A stretch of 7,489 nucleotides of DNA from Candidatus Gastranaerophilales bacterium (GTDB lineage: Bacteria > Cyanobacteriota > Vampirovibrionia > Gastranaerophilales > Gastranaerophilaceae), in assembly GCA_947630355.1 (NCBI GenBank), contig CANRHJ010000097.1, positions 1 to 7,489 of the forward strand. Direction: 5' to 3'. Made by a program: the position numbers and the translations under genes. The notes beneath the pieces are model-generated. The model had not been told where the DNA came from. It searched no databases and worked only from the letters and a program-made list of their open reading frames with translations. Each line of letters begins with the position of its first letter. The stretch's first letter is position 1. Positions 1 to 5,838 of this stretch are shown in pieces.

Positions 1-2358
1 CATTAATTGTTCCGCCTGAACTTGTTTCATAGCTTCCGGCTTTAATTCTTCCCATTATCTTATCTGCAAGATTTACATCAACGGAATCTATATTAATTGT
101 TCCGCCTTGAATACCAAATTCTCTAAAGTTTAACTGAGTTAAACCGAAGTTATTAATATTTACGGTACCTGATTGCATATCAAGAGAGTTAGAGTTATTG
201 AGGAATTTAACATCAAAAACATTCGTCGTTGCCTTTTCATGGGTAATATCAGCATTTAGAATGTTGTTATACAAATTAACTTCGCCCGATTCATCACCTG
301 TTATTGTAAGTTTATAACCTTCTGTACCGTTTATGCTGTCATAGAAGTTAAATTTACCGCCTTCTTCAGTAGATAATGTGAGTATAACATCATCTGAAGC
401 TTCTCCAACATAAATAGCTTCACTTTCACCGTTTGCTTTATTGTCTGCAAATTCAGAAACATAACCGTCTGCTGTTAATTTAAGTGATTTTTCGGTATAT
501 ATAGCACCGCCGTGTTCGCCTGCTGTGTTATTATAAAAGCTTGAGTTATATATACCTTTATTATCATTTGCATTACCGATACTTCCGGCATTATATACTG
601 CACCGCCTAAACTTGAAGCACTGTTGCTTACAAAATCACCGTGAATATATCCTATTTCGCCCGTATTGGCCAATGCGCCGCCTTGACCTTTACCTGATGT
701 ACTTTTGGCGGAATTGGAATAAAAATTACCTTCAATATTGCCTATTGTGGCTTTATCATTATAAATTGCTCCGCCAATAGCATTGCCGCCACTGGCTTTT
801 ACATAGTTTTCGACAAAATTACTCGTTAAATTACCGATTGTAGATTTTAAATCTTCTTCCGTATTATAATTGTATATTGCACCGCCAAATGAATCCTGAG
901 CGCTTTGTGAGTAATTTTTAATAAAATCACCTGTTATATTACCGATTGTACTGTTAAAGTTATCAATTGCACCGCCATGAGAGATATTACCTTTGCCGGA
1001 AGAATAGTTGCCTATAAAATCACCTTTTATTTCACCGATTGAGGAACCTGTGTAATTATATATAGCACCGCCATGTGCATCCGCGTCTGATGCGGCATAA
1101 TTTTCAATAAAATTACCCGTTATATCACCTATTTTCGCATTGTTTTCGTTAAAAACAGCACCGCCGCTTGCGGTAATAGATCCTTGCGCATAATTTTCGA
1201 TAAAATCGCCCTTTATGTCGCCTATTTCGCCTTTGGAACTATATCCGTCATTTTTAATTGCACCGCCGCTTGCATAACTTTTTATTGAATAAGCATAATT
1301 ATAGGCAAAATTTCCTTCTATATTGCCTATTTTAGAATCGTAACTCATAATAGCTCCGCCTAACGCATATCCTTCAGAGTATGTATAATTTCCTATGAAA
1401 TTACCTGTAATATTACCTATTGTGCCAAAAACATTAGCTATTGCACCGCCTTCAGACTTGTTGTCATTGTTTATTTCATTTTTTGTATAATTTCCGATAA
1501 AATCGCCTTTTATGCTTTCTATTTCTGCTTTGCTACCGTTATATATAGCGCCGCCTCTTACCCAGCCATTTATTGAACGGGCATAGTTATAGGCAAAATT
1601 TCCTTCTATATTGCCTATTTTAGCACTATTATCGATACCGTCATTTATAATGGCTCCGCCGAGTACATAAGTACCATTGTTACTATATGTATAATTTCCT
1701 ATGAAATTACCTTTAATATTACCCATTGTGCTATAAACATTAGCTATTGCACCGCCTTCAGAACCAGCTTCACTATATGTATAATTTCCTATAAAATCAC
1801 CTTCAATATTACCTATTGAGCCCCACATATTGGCTATTGCACCGCCTTGAGCATTACCTTTAGGTTGTTTATTATCTACACGGTTTCTTATAAAATCACC
1901 TTTAATATTAACATTTTCCTTTTTATTTGCATTATTATAAACAGCTCCGCCTTGCTCACTGTCGGCGCCATTAAAAGGCAAGTTTACAAATTCTTGATTT
2001 ATTTCGTTAGTATCGGTATCAATTTTTTTTCTTGTATTCTTGGTTGCATCATAGTGCACGGTTATTTGAGCCTCTTGCTCAGTGTTAGTTTTTTCTAAAG
2101 AATAATCCCCATTCTCGTTTTGTACCCATTTAAAATAATCGATAGTATCTCCGTTACCGTAATCGGTTTTTCCCGAATAGGTATTTGGCCCTTCCGCATT
2201 TACGGGGAGAGAAGATAAGTTAAACACGGATACAATTGATACTGCAAGTAAAAGCCCAACCCCTGACTTAACCTCCTTAAATAAGCCTATTCTGCACTGG
2301 GGGGGGGGAGAACAGTTAGTTGAACTGGGTTTATTATATAATCCTCATTATTTTTCAT
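1..2358 (-). CDS. Pmp-like GGA/FxxN repeat surface protein, phase-OFF, 3' end outside window
   Basis: This is a probable exported surface adhesin or autotransporter passenger. The reading frame is open without a stop from about 2296 down to base 1 (about 765 codons) and continues off the window. It contains 16 GGA[I/V/L] motifs 25-37 residues apart, each preceded by a block like IGNI-G-[DN]F-I-x-NY that supplies an FxxN motif. Alternating GGA[ILV] and FxxN is the signature of chlamydial Pmp repeats, which fold as a right-handed beta-helix. After the last GGA repeat (503-511) comes a threonine/asparagine-rich stretch with two GGTIN motifs (8-16, 98-106). No barrel domain is visible, but the C-terminus lies outside. 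The only good start is the ATG at 2358 (AAGGA seven bases upstream). From it, translation stops at TAG 2287-2289 because the 10-C tract at 2299-2308 is out of frame. With 11 or 8 Cs the start joins a signal peptide: basic GLFKEVK, then the hydrophobic core GVGLLLAVSIVSVF, and a likely cleavage site VNA|EG near residue 55. The family call is firm; the function is inferred. Confidence 0.85.
503..1951 (-). repeat. Array of 16 degenerate GGA[I/V/L] repeats (75-111 bp units)
   Basis: On the plus strand the recurring core is xGCxCCGCC (GGC-GGx-GCx on the coding strand). It begins at 503, 599, 674, 767, 878, 968, 1064, 1157, 1259, 1352, 1442, 1547, 1652, 1748, 1838 and 1943. Every spacing is a multiple of three, so frame is kept throughout. 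Between the cores sit FxxN variants such as FIGN, FIEN, FAYN, FVSN and FYSN. Unit lengths vary by whole codons, as expected for beta-helix coils with loops of different size. The units are diverged at DNA level except for a higher-order duplication described in the findings. Confidence 0.9.
1259..1760 (-). repeat. Duplicated three-repeat block within the array
   Basis: Three successive units (cores at 1259, 1352, 1442) match the next three (1547, 1652, 1748) in the same order, offset by 288, 300 and 306 bases. The clearest DNA identity is a 35-base stretch at 1301-1335 repeated at 1589-1623. A second is a stretch of about 70 bases from 1384 that recurs from 1690 with only a few substitutions. 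The protein blocks match too: NFAYNYA, then NFIGNYTYS, then DFIGNYT. The offsets differ by whole codons, so indels have occurred since the duplication. Confidence 0.7.
2299..2308 (-). repeat. Poly-C (10 nt) contingency tract in the coding start region
   Basis: Ten Gs on the plus strand read as ten Cs in the mRNA, starting 50 bases inside the coding region (17th codon). With 10 Cs the protein ends after 23 residues. With 9 Cs it ends in a second early stop (frame reading PVQNRLI). With 11 or 8 Cs it runs into the signal peptide and the long repeat domain. There is no ATG, GTG or TTG in frame between the tract and the hydrophobic core, so the long frame depends on the tract. Poly-G tracts are known to switch chlamydial pmp genes by slipped-strand mispairing. 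A sequencing or assembly error in the homopolymer is the main alternative. Confidence 0.85.
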
Positions 2359-2365
2359 ACTTCAT

Positions 2366-2370
2366 TCCTT
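2366..2370 (-). promoter_or_regulatory. Ribosome binding site of the Pmp-like gene
   Basis: AAGGA lies seven bases before ATG 2358. It fixes this ATG as the start rather than the nearby upstream ATG at 2365, which overlaps the site and leads to a five-codon frame. Just upstream, at 2376-2383, is a run of eight Ts (coding strand) in the leader. Confidence 0.7.
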
Positions 2371-2407
2371 AAGTTAAAAAAAATTCTACCAAATTCTTAA
2401 CAAAATA

Positions 2408-2435
2408 ATTATAACAAATTTTAATATTTTGTAAA
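2408..2435 (-). promoter_or_regulatory. Promoter candidate for the Pmp-like gene
   Basis: TTTACA (2435-2430, 5/6 to consensus), a 16-base spacer and a perfect TATAAT (2413-2408) preceded by TG-T, an extended -10. Transcription would start near 2401 and give a leader of about 44 bases. The surroundings are very AT-rich, so a chance match is possible, but both boxes and the spacing agree. Apart from this and the RBS, I see no gene in 2359-2577. Confidence 0.5.
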
Positions 2436-2544
2436 ATATTTAAAAGTTATCTAAAAATTATAATTTCCCGATTTTTATAATTTATAAACATTTGATAATT
2501 TTGTTTCCTAAGATTAAATTCTTGCTTGCTAATAAAATCAAGTA

Positions 2545-2561
2545 TTTTAACCGAGTTAAAA
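2545..2561 (-). terminator. Weak hairpin downstream of csoR-like gene
   Basis: TTTTAAC-CGA-GTTAAAA forms a seven-pair, mostly A:T stem starting 17 bases after the csoR-like stop. It has no long U-run of its own beyond the stem Us. It is the only candidate terminator for that gene in the gap and is weak. Confidence 0.25.
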
Positions 2562-2577
2562 ATATAAAAAATTAGGA

Positions 2578-2862
2578 CTAATTTTGCAGTTTATCCAAAA
2601 GATTTTTAATTTCCTCAATTTTATGCTTTGCATCATTTCCCGTAAGTGATGAGGCTACGCAATTTTCCAGATGAGTCTTTAAAATATTGCTCTCAACTCT
2701 TTTTATCGCAGATTGAACCGCTTTTAACTGAATAATAATATCGGGGCAGTATCTTCTGTCCTCAATCATTTTCTTAATCCCCTCAAGCTGTCCTATTGCT
2801 CTGTTTATTCTCGGTATTTCAGCTTTATGGCAGGGGTGATTATTTGAATTTTCTTTTTTCAT
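2578..2862 (-). CDS. csoR: CsoR/RcnR-family metal-sensing repressor
   Basis: A small all-helical DNA-binding repressor that releases its operator when it binds metal. It has 94 residues, normal for the family. The family core is clear: RAIGQLEGIKKMI in helix 1, then RRYCPDIIIQLKAVQSAI, then LKTHLENCV. The Cu(I) ligands of CsoR, Cys-x24-His-x3-Cys, are present as C39, H64 and C68, the same spacing as in the B. subtilis and M. tuberculosis proteins. FrmR-type proteins lack the last Cys, and the sulfur sensor CstR lacks the His. The N-terminus adds H9, C11 and H12, so another thiophilic metal such as Ni or Zn cannot be excluded. The gene lies 38 bases downstream of a metallothionein gene whose promoter carries a CsoR-like operator, so that gene is its likely target. 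The start ATG 2862 has only a weak AGG ahead of it. Gene symbol is by family; copper specificity is inferred. Confidence 0.9.
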   Translation of the reverse strand: MKKENSNNHPCHKAEIPRINRAIGQLEGIKKMIEDRRYCPDIIIQLKAVQSAIKRVESNILKTHLENCVASSLTGNDAKHKIEEIKNLLDKLQN

Positions 2863-2868
2863 AAGCCT

Positions 2869-2877
2869 ATTATAACA
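2869..2877 (-). promoter_or_regulatory. csoR: Extended -10 element just before csoR start
   Basis: TGT-TATAAT ends six bases before the ATG at 2862. No -35 box lies at the proper distance (GGGGCG sits there). If used, transcription would begin at or next to the ATG, giving a leaderless csoR transcript independent of the metallothionein promoter. In DNA this AT-rich, a chance match is possible. Confidence 0.35.
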
Positions 2878-2878
2878 T

Positions 2879-2900
2879 AAAAAGAGGCTTTCGCCCCTTT
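2879..2900 (-). terminator. Intrinsic terminator between metallothionein and csoR
   Basis: On the minus strand the RNA reads AAAGGGGC-GAAA-GCCUCUUUUU: an eight-pair stem with one G:U, a GNRA tetraloop, and a run of five Us. It abuts the metallothionein stop codon. It would end most metallothionein transcripts and let only a fraction read into csoR, a common way to make much more metallothionein than repressor. Confidence 0.6.
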
Positions 2901-3017
2901 TTATTTCTCTTTTTTATCCGCACAATTCGGACATTTACAAGTTTCACCGTCACATTGGCAATTATCGCCGCAGGTGCAGTTTTCACATTTGCATTTCGGA
3001 TTGGAACACTTTGCCAT
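2901..3017 (-). CDS. Metallothionein-like Cys-rich peptide, 38 aa
   Basis: Starts MAKCSNPKCKCENCTCG and ends CPNCADKKEK. Ten of 38 residues are Cys (4, 9, 11, 14, 16, 20, 22, 27, 29, 32), arranged as CxC, CxxC and CxxxC, with no aromatic residue and no His. This is the make-up of small bacterial metallothioneins that bind Cu(I), Zn(II) or Cd(II) in thiolate clusters in the cytoplasm. The start is supported by AAAGGAG six bases before ATG 3017. The gene is preceded by a perfect consensus promoter with a CsoR-like operator and followed by a csoR-type gene, so it is probably a copper-induced metal buffer. Precedent: the mycobacterial metallothionein MymT is controlled by a CsoR paralogue. No copper exporter or chaperone gene lies nearby. 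It is short enough to be missed by gene callers. Confidence 0.85.
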   Translation of the reverse strand: MAKCSNPKCKCENCTCGDNCQCDGETCKCPNCADKKEK

Positions 3018-3043
3018 ATTAATCTCCTTTATTCTATATATTT

Positions 3044-3072
3044 ATTATACCCTATGGGGGTATATTTGTCAA
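3044..3072 (-). promoter_or_regulatory. Perfect sigma-70 promoter of the metallothionein gene
   Basis: TTGACA (3072-3067), exactly 17 bases, TATAAT (3049-3044): all 12 consensus bases and ideal spacing. The start would fall near 3037, giving a leader of about 20 bases that includes AAAGGAG. Such a strong promoter makes sense only if normally repressed, which fits the operator in its spacer. Confidence 0.85.
3046..3064. promoter_or_regulatory. CsoR-like operator palindrome
   Basis: TATACCCTATGGGGGTATA on the plus strand: seven-base inverted arms (TATACCC / GGGTATA) around TATGG. An AT-flanked C-tract facing a G-tract is the known layout of CsoR-family operators. It fills the spacer and overlaps the first four bases of the -10 box, so bound repressor would block RNA polymerase. 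Confidence 0.8.
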
Positions 3073-3083
3073 GTGTAATTTAA

Positions 3084-3109
3084 AAAACCGCCTCATTTGA
3101 GGCGGTTTT
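3084..3109 (-). terminator. Strong intrinsic terminator of the ferritin-like operon
   Basis: An 11-pair perfect stem (AAAACCGCCTC / GAGGCGGTTTT on the plus strand) with a four-base loop, starting 7 bases beyond the ferritin-like stop. On the minus strand it is followed by a run of Us (3087-3082). It insulates the metallothionein promoter, whose -35 is 12 bases further on, from upstream readthrough. Confidence 0.85.
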
Positions 3110-3116
3110 CACTTGT

Positions 3117-4418
3117 TTAGTAATTTAGAAAATCTAATGGCGGGATTTCCGAAATTTCTTCATATTTTTCCGGTTTTACGGTGTTAGGCGCCTGATATTC
3201 TTCTTCAAGAGAGTCTTCTAAAAGTTCAGACTGCATTTCAAGTAATTTATCATCAGCGCAGGCAATATCTCTGCCTATAGATTTAATAGAAAGGTTAACG
3301 GCTTTTTCGGACGGTGCACCGTCTTCATTTACTTTTTCCTGAACTTTATAACTTGCCCAATCCTCATCAAGTTCATCAACAAAGGCATATTCGCCGTTTT
3401 CAATTACTCGCTTGCCTACTTCTTCTTTAAGTATCTTAGTTACGTATTTCTTTTGCGACATAAATCTGCAAGGAAGAACAAGCTCTGTTCCTATAACTTC
3501 TTCAGGGTCGCGGTCTTCATATTTTTTGAACATCTCGGCAGCTGCCTGCAGATGTCCGATTTCCATTTGCATCATTTCTTCCCAGATGAGTTTTAATCTT
3601 TCATCGACTTCATCTTCATAGCAGTTATAGTAATTGCAAACTTCCGTAAATTCGTGGAGCAGCCATTTTTCAAACATTGTTTCATTCGGGTCAACCAAAG
3701 TTTCATACATAGTAACGTGTTCTTCTTCAACGTCGCAAATTTCGGCGTATAAACGTTTTAAGTCGGTATTTCCGTACATAAATCCGTGTTCGGCGTAATA
3801 GTTATGTGTTTGCTGTTCGCCCGAAATTAAAGTTAATATGTTTACTTTTGTTTGAGGCGATGCGGTTTCTTTATCATAAGGTTTTCTTATCCTTAAAGCA
3901 TTGCAGTTATGATGATATTGCGTGGGTCTGCCTATAACAACGTCTGTCATTTTGTGTAAAATTTCATTTGGGTCTGTTTCTTCAATCATATAAGCAAATT
4001 GAGAATATCTGTATAAGTGGTCAAAGTCTTCTAATAACCCGAAATCAAATGTTTCTTTTACATATTTATCGGGTTCATTTTGTGCAAGCCAAGCTGTTAA
4101 ATCTACTGCAACTTGTTCATATCCTAAAGTAGTATCTAAAACGGTTTGATTAACGGGAGATAACCAGTTAACTGTTGTCTGCTGCATATCTTCAATTCGT
4201 CTTGTACGGACTAAAAGTTTATTCAACTCCATATCATCTGATTTTCTGACAAAACAATGTTTAAAAGTCCAAGCTTCGGTTTCAATACCGTTCATCAAAA
4301 TTTGTCTTGTTCTTGAGTAGTTATCAACTTCCATTCTGTTAAAAGGACGTTTAACTATATCGTGCCAAGTCCTTATTTGTTTATCTATCGGAATACCTTT
4401 TTCTTTTAAAACGTTCAT
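3117..4418 (-). CDS. Tandem ferritin-like (putative diiron) protein, 433 aa
   Basis: I do not recognise a named family, but the sequence looks like two consecutive four-helix ferritin-like bundles. Bundle 1 (about 40-150) has candidate metal ligands E46/E48, E76 (with Q79), E101 and D131-x2-H134. Bundle 2 (about 195-300) has E201, the run E231-E233 followed by H234, E256-x2-E259 and E286-x2-H289; ExxH pairs on alternate helices are the hallmark of diiron sites. Between them are a short HH-rich segment (168-170) and basic RIRKP. The tail after about 310 is acidic, charged and probably partly disordered. There is no signal peptide or membrane segment, so it is cytoplasmic. AAAGGA seven bases before ATG 4418 supports the start. 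The gene follows the amylase-like gene by 25 bases and ends at a strong terminator, so it is probably the last gene of a transcript. Oxidase, oxygenase or iron-storage roles are all possible; none is shown. Confidence 0.6.
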   Translation of the reverse strand: MNVLKEKGIPIDKQIRTWHDIVKRPFNRMEVDNYSRTRQILMNGIETEAWTFKHCFVRKSDDMELNKLLVRTRRIEDMQQTTVNWLSPVNQTVLDTTLGYEQVAVDLTAWLAQNEPDKYVKETFDFGLLEDFDHLYRYSQFAYMIEETDPNEILHKMTDVVIGRPTQYHHNCNALRIRKPYDKETASPQTKVNILTLISGEQQTHNYYAEHGFMYGNTDLKRLYAEICDVEEEHVTMYETLVDPNETMFEKWLLHEFTEVCNYYNCYEDEVDERLKLIWEEMMQMEIGHLQAAAEMFKKYEDRDPEEVIGTELVLPCRFMSQKKYVTKILKEEVGKRVIENGEYAFVDELDEDWASYKVQEKVNEDGAPSEKAVNLSIKSIGRDIACADDKLLEMQSELLEDSLEEEYQAPNTVKPEKYEEISEIPPLDFLNY

Positions 4419-4443
4419 TATTTTTTCCTTTCTTGTTCAAGAA

Positions 4444-5799
4444 TTATAAGCAGAGTGCATGAGCAAAAAGTTCGCCCACTTTGTGGTTATAAAATCGTCC
4501 GTCATCTTTGGCAAACAGGTTCTCCCAGTGGCTTTCGGGAGTTCCGTCGGTTGAATATGACGGGTTTGTCATCATTATATGATGTGTGTTTGTATCGTAT
4601 CTTAGCGGGAATATATCGTTTGTCTGCATAAAACTGGGGAGTTTATCACTCGCCCGATAAAAAGCAAACAGAGCGGTATTTATTCTGTGAAGGCGCTGTT
4701 CGTAAGATATTCCGCCTTCATAATTATCGTTCTCTATCTCAACTCCGGGTGCATAAACCCTGTTATATTTAAGCTTCTCAGATAACGCTTTTACCGCTTC
4801 AAAATCATCGCCCGTTATAAAGTCAGTTCCGGTATTAAGCCCCATATTTTGGTAACGGTCAAAGTCATCCGTGCTTTTTTCGCCCGCAAAACTTATTGTT
4901 GTTTTGCCGCTTCTGCGGCGGATTTCGTTTAGAATATACTGCATTTGCGGGTAATCGGGAAGAGCGCCAACACCGGTATAATTGCCCATATCATATCCGC
5001 CTATGTGCTTGGCGGAATCTATAAACATAGCTTCAAACCCTAAATTCATCAGCTTTACGCTCTCTTGAATGTAAATTTCCACATGCTCAGGGTTTTGCCA
5101 GCTGAAAGTTTCGTCTTGCTTATTAGGGTATGCTACTTTTATTTGGTCAGCAGAAATTACAGTCCTAAATCCTGTTTTTATTCCTCTAAAATGAGCCAAA
5201 TCATTAAAAGCATGCAATTGGTCTTCCGCTGAAATCTTATCGGTTAGTTCCGTCGAAATTATATTATCGCTGTAACCGGCATTTAATTTTATTCCGTAGA
5301 TTGAATTTTCCTCAAACGGGCCTTTATTGTAACTGTCGCCGAAAATATTTGGAAAAATCTGCGAAATAATAATACAATTAGCCCAGCTTTTAGCCGACGG
5401 CGGAATTGCGGGCAGTAATTTTATGCAGCTTAAAGTTCCGCAGCAGGTTCTGTCAAAATTCATATGAGCTATCGCCCGATTATTTAACTCAATATAATTA
5501 GCAAGCCGCCCCCAATTGTCGCCATAATCTGGACTTTCAACATTATCGGGAAACGTATTAAAAAAATAATCGTTCTCGCTTAACGTAACTATTGAATTTA
5601 TCGCCTTTTTTACTGTCCTTTTTAAAAGTTCCGACGGGACAATACCGGCTACCCATTTTTTAGCGGGATAACAACCGATAGAATAGTAAGTTCTTTCTTT
5701 TGTCCAATTATCGGGTCTTAATTTTGTATTTTCACCTAAAGCGGTTAATAATTTATTTACAGCATTCATTTCCATAATGCATATTAATAAATCAATCAC
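4444..5799 (-). CDS. Divergent alpha-amylase-clan (GH13-like) TIM-barrel protein
   Basis: A cytoplasmic protein (no signal peptide) with faint but ordered glycoside hydrolase family 13 features. These are a strand near 142-155 (IIISQIFPNIFGDS), then an acid-rich helix leading to LAHFRGIKTGFRTVIS at 201-216. Next is GFEAMFIDSAKH at 254-265, matching region II (GFRxDxxKH) with D261 as the nucleophile, then ISFAGE at 302-307, matching region III with E307 as the acid/base. Region I (DxxxNH) is replaced by FRTVISAD, and region IV (NHD) is not evident; TGTDF 323-327 sits about where it might be. It may therefore act on an unusual sugar or be a non-canonical transglycosidase. The longest frame starts at GTG 5799, but the likely promoter would begin transcription near 5804, so ATG 5775 (443 aa) or ATG 5769 (441 aa) is more probable; none has a good Shine-Dalgarno. 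The ferritin-like gene follows after 25 bases. Confidence 0.55.
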   Translation of the reverse strand: MIDLLICIMEMNAVNKLLTALGENTKLRPDNWTKERTYYSIGCYPAKKWVAGIVPSELLKRTVKKAINSIVTLSENDYFFNTFPDNVESPDYGDNWGRLANYIELNNRAIAHMNFDRTCCGTLSCIKLLPAIPPSAKSWANCIIISQIFPNIFGDSYNKGPFEENSIYGIKLNAGYSDNIISTELTDKISAEDQLHAFNDLAHFRGIKTGFRTVISADQIKVAYPNKQDETFSWQNPEHVEIYIQESVKLMNLGFEAMFIDSAKHIGGYDMGNYTGVGALPDYPQMQYILNEIRRRSGKTTISFAGEKSTDDFDRYQNMGLNTGTDFITGDDFEAVKALSEKLKYNRVYAPGVEIENDNYEGGISYEQRLHRINTALFAFYRASDKLPSFMQTNDIFPLRYDTNTHHIMMTNPSYSTDGTPESHWENLFAKDDGRFYNHKVGELFAHALCL

Positions 5800-5810
5800 A
5801 TATATATTGC

Positions 5811-5838
5811 ATTATACTTATGGCCTTTTTACTGCTAA
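5811..5838 (-). promoter_or_regulatory. Promoter candidate for the amylase-like/ferritin-like pair
   Basis: TTAGCA (5838-5833, 4/6), 16-base spacer, perfect TATAAT (5816-5811). The -35 overlaps the stop codon of the GT-C gene. A start near 5804 leaves only about 5 bases before GTG 5799 but about 29 before ATG 5775, favouring the ATG. No terminator is visible between the GT-C stop and this site, so readthrough from upstream is also likely. Confidence 0.45.

Noticed and set aside
541..780. Plus-strand reading frame of 79 codons
   Set aside because: Tyr/His/Leu-rich shadow of the repeat protein read on the other strand; no ribosome site and the minus-strand frame is clearly coding.
503..1951. 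Regularly spaced short repeat that might be taken for a CRISPR array
   Set aside because: Only about 8 bases recur, spacing varies by whole codons, and the region encodes one continuous protein frame.
1847..2098. Plus-strand reading frame of 83 codons, hydrophobic
   Set aside because: Antisense shadow of the N-terminal part of the repeat protein (same codon boundaries); the hydrophobicity comes from complementing Asn/Lys/Glu codons.
2287..2358. Repeat protein as a decayed pseudogene
   Set aside because: Apart from the homopolymer tract the frame is open for about 765 codons with intact promoter, ribosome site and signal peptide, which fits a switch or a sequencing error better than decay.
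3412..3621. Plus-strand reading frame of 69 codons, Ser-rich
   Set aside because: Antisense shadow of the ferritin-like gene; no promoter or ribosome site.
4434..4443. Near-palindrome CTTGTTCAAG between the amylase-like and ferritin-like genes
   Set aside because: Only four-base arms and no U-run; too weak to be a terminator or a convincing operator.
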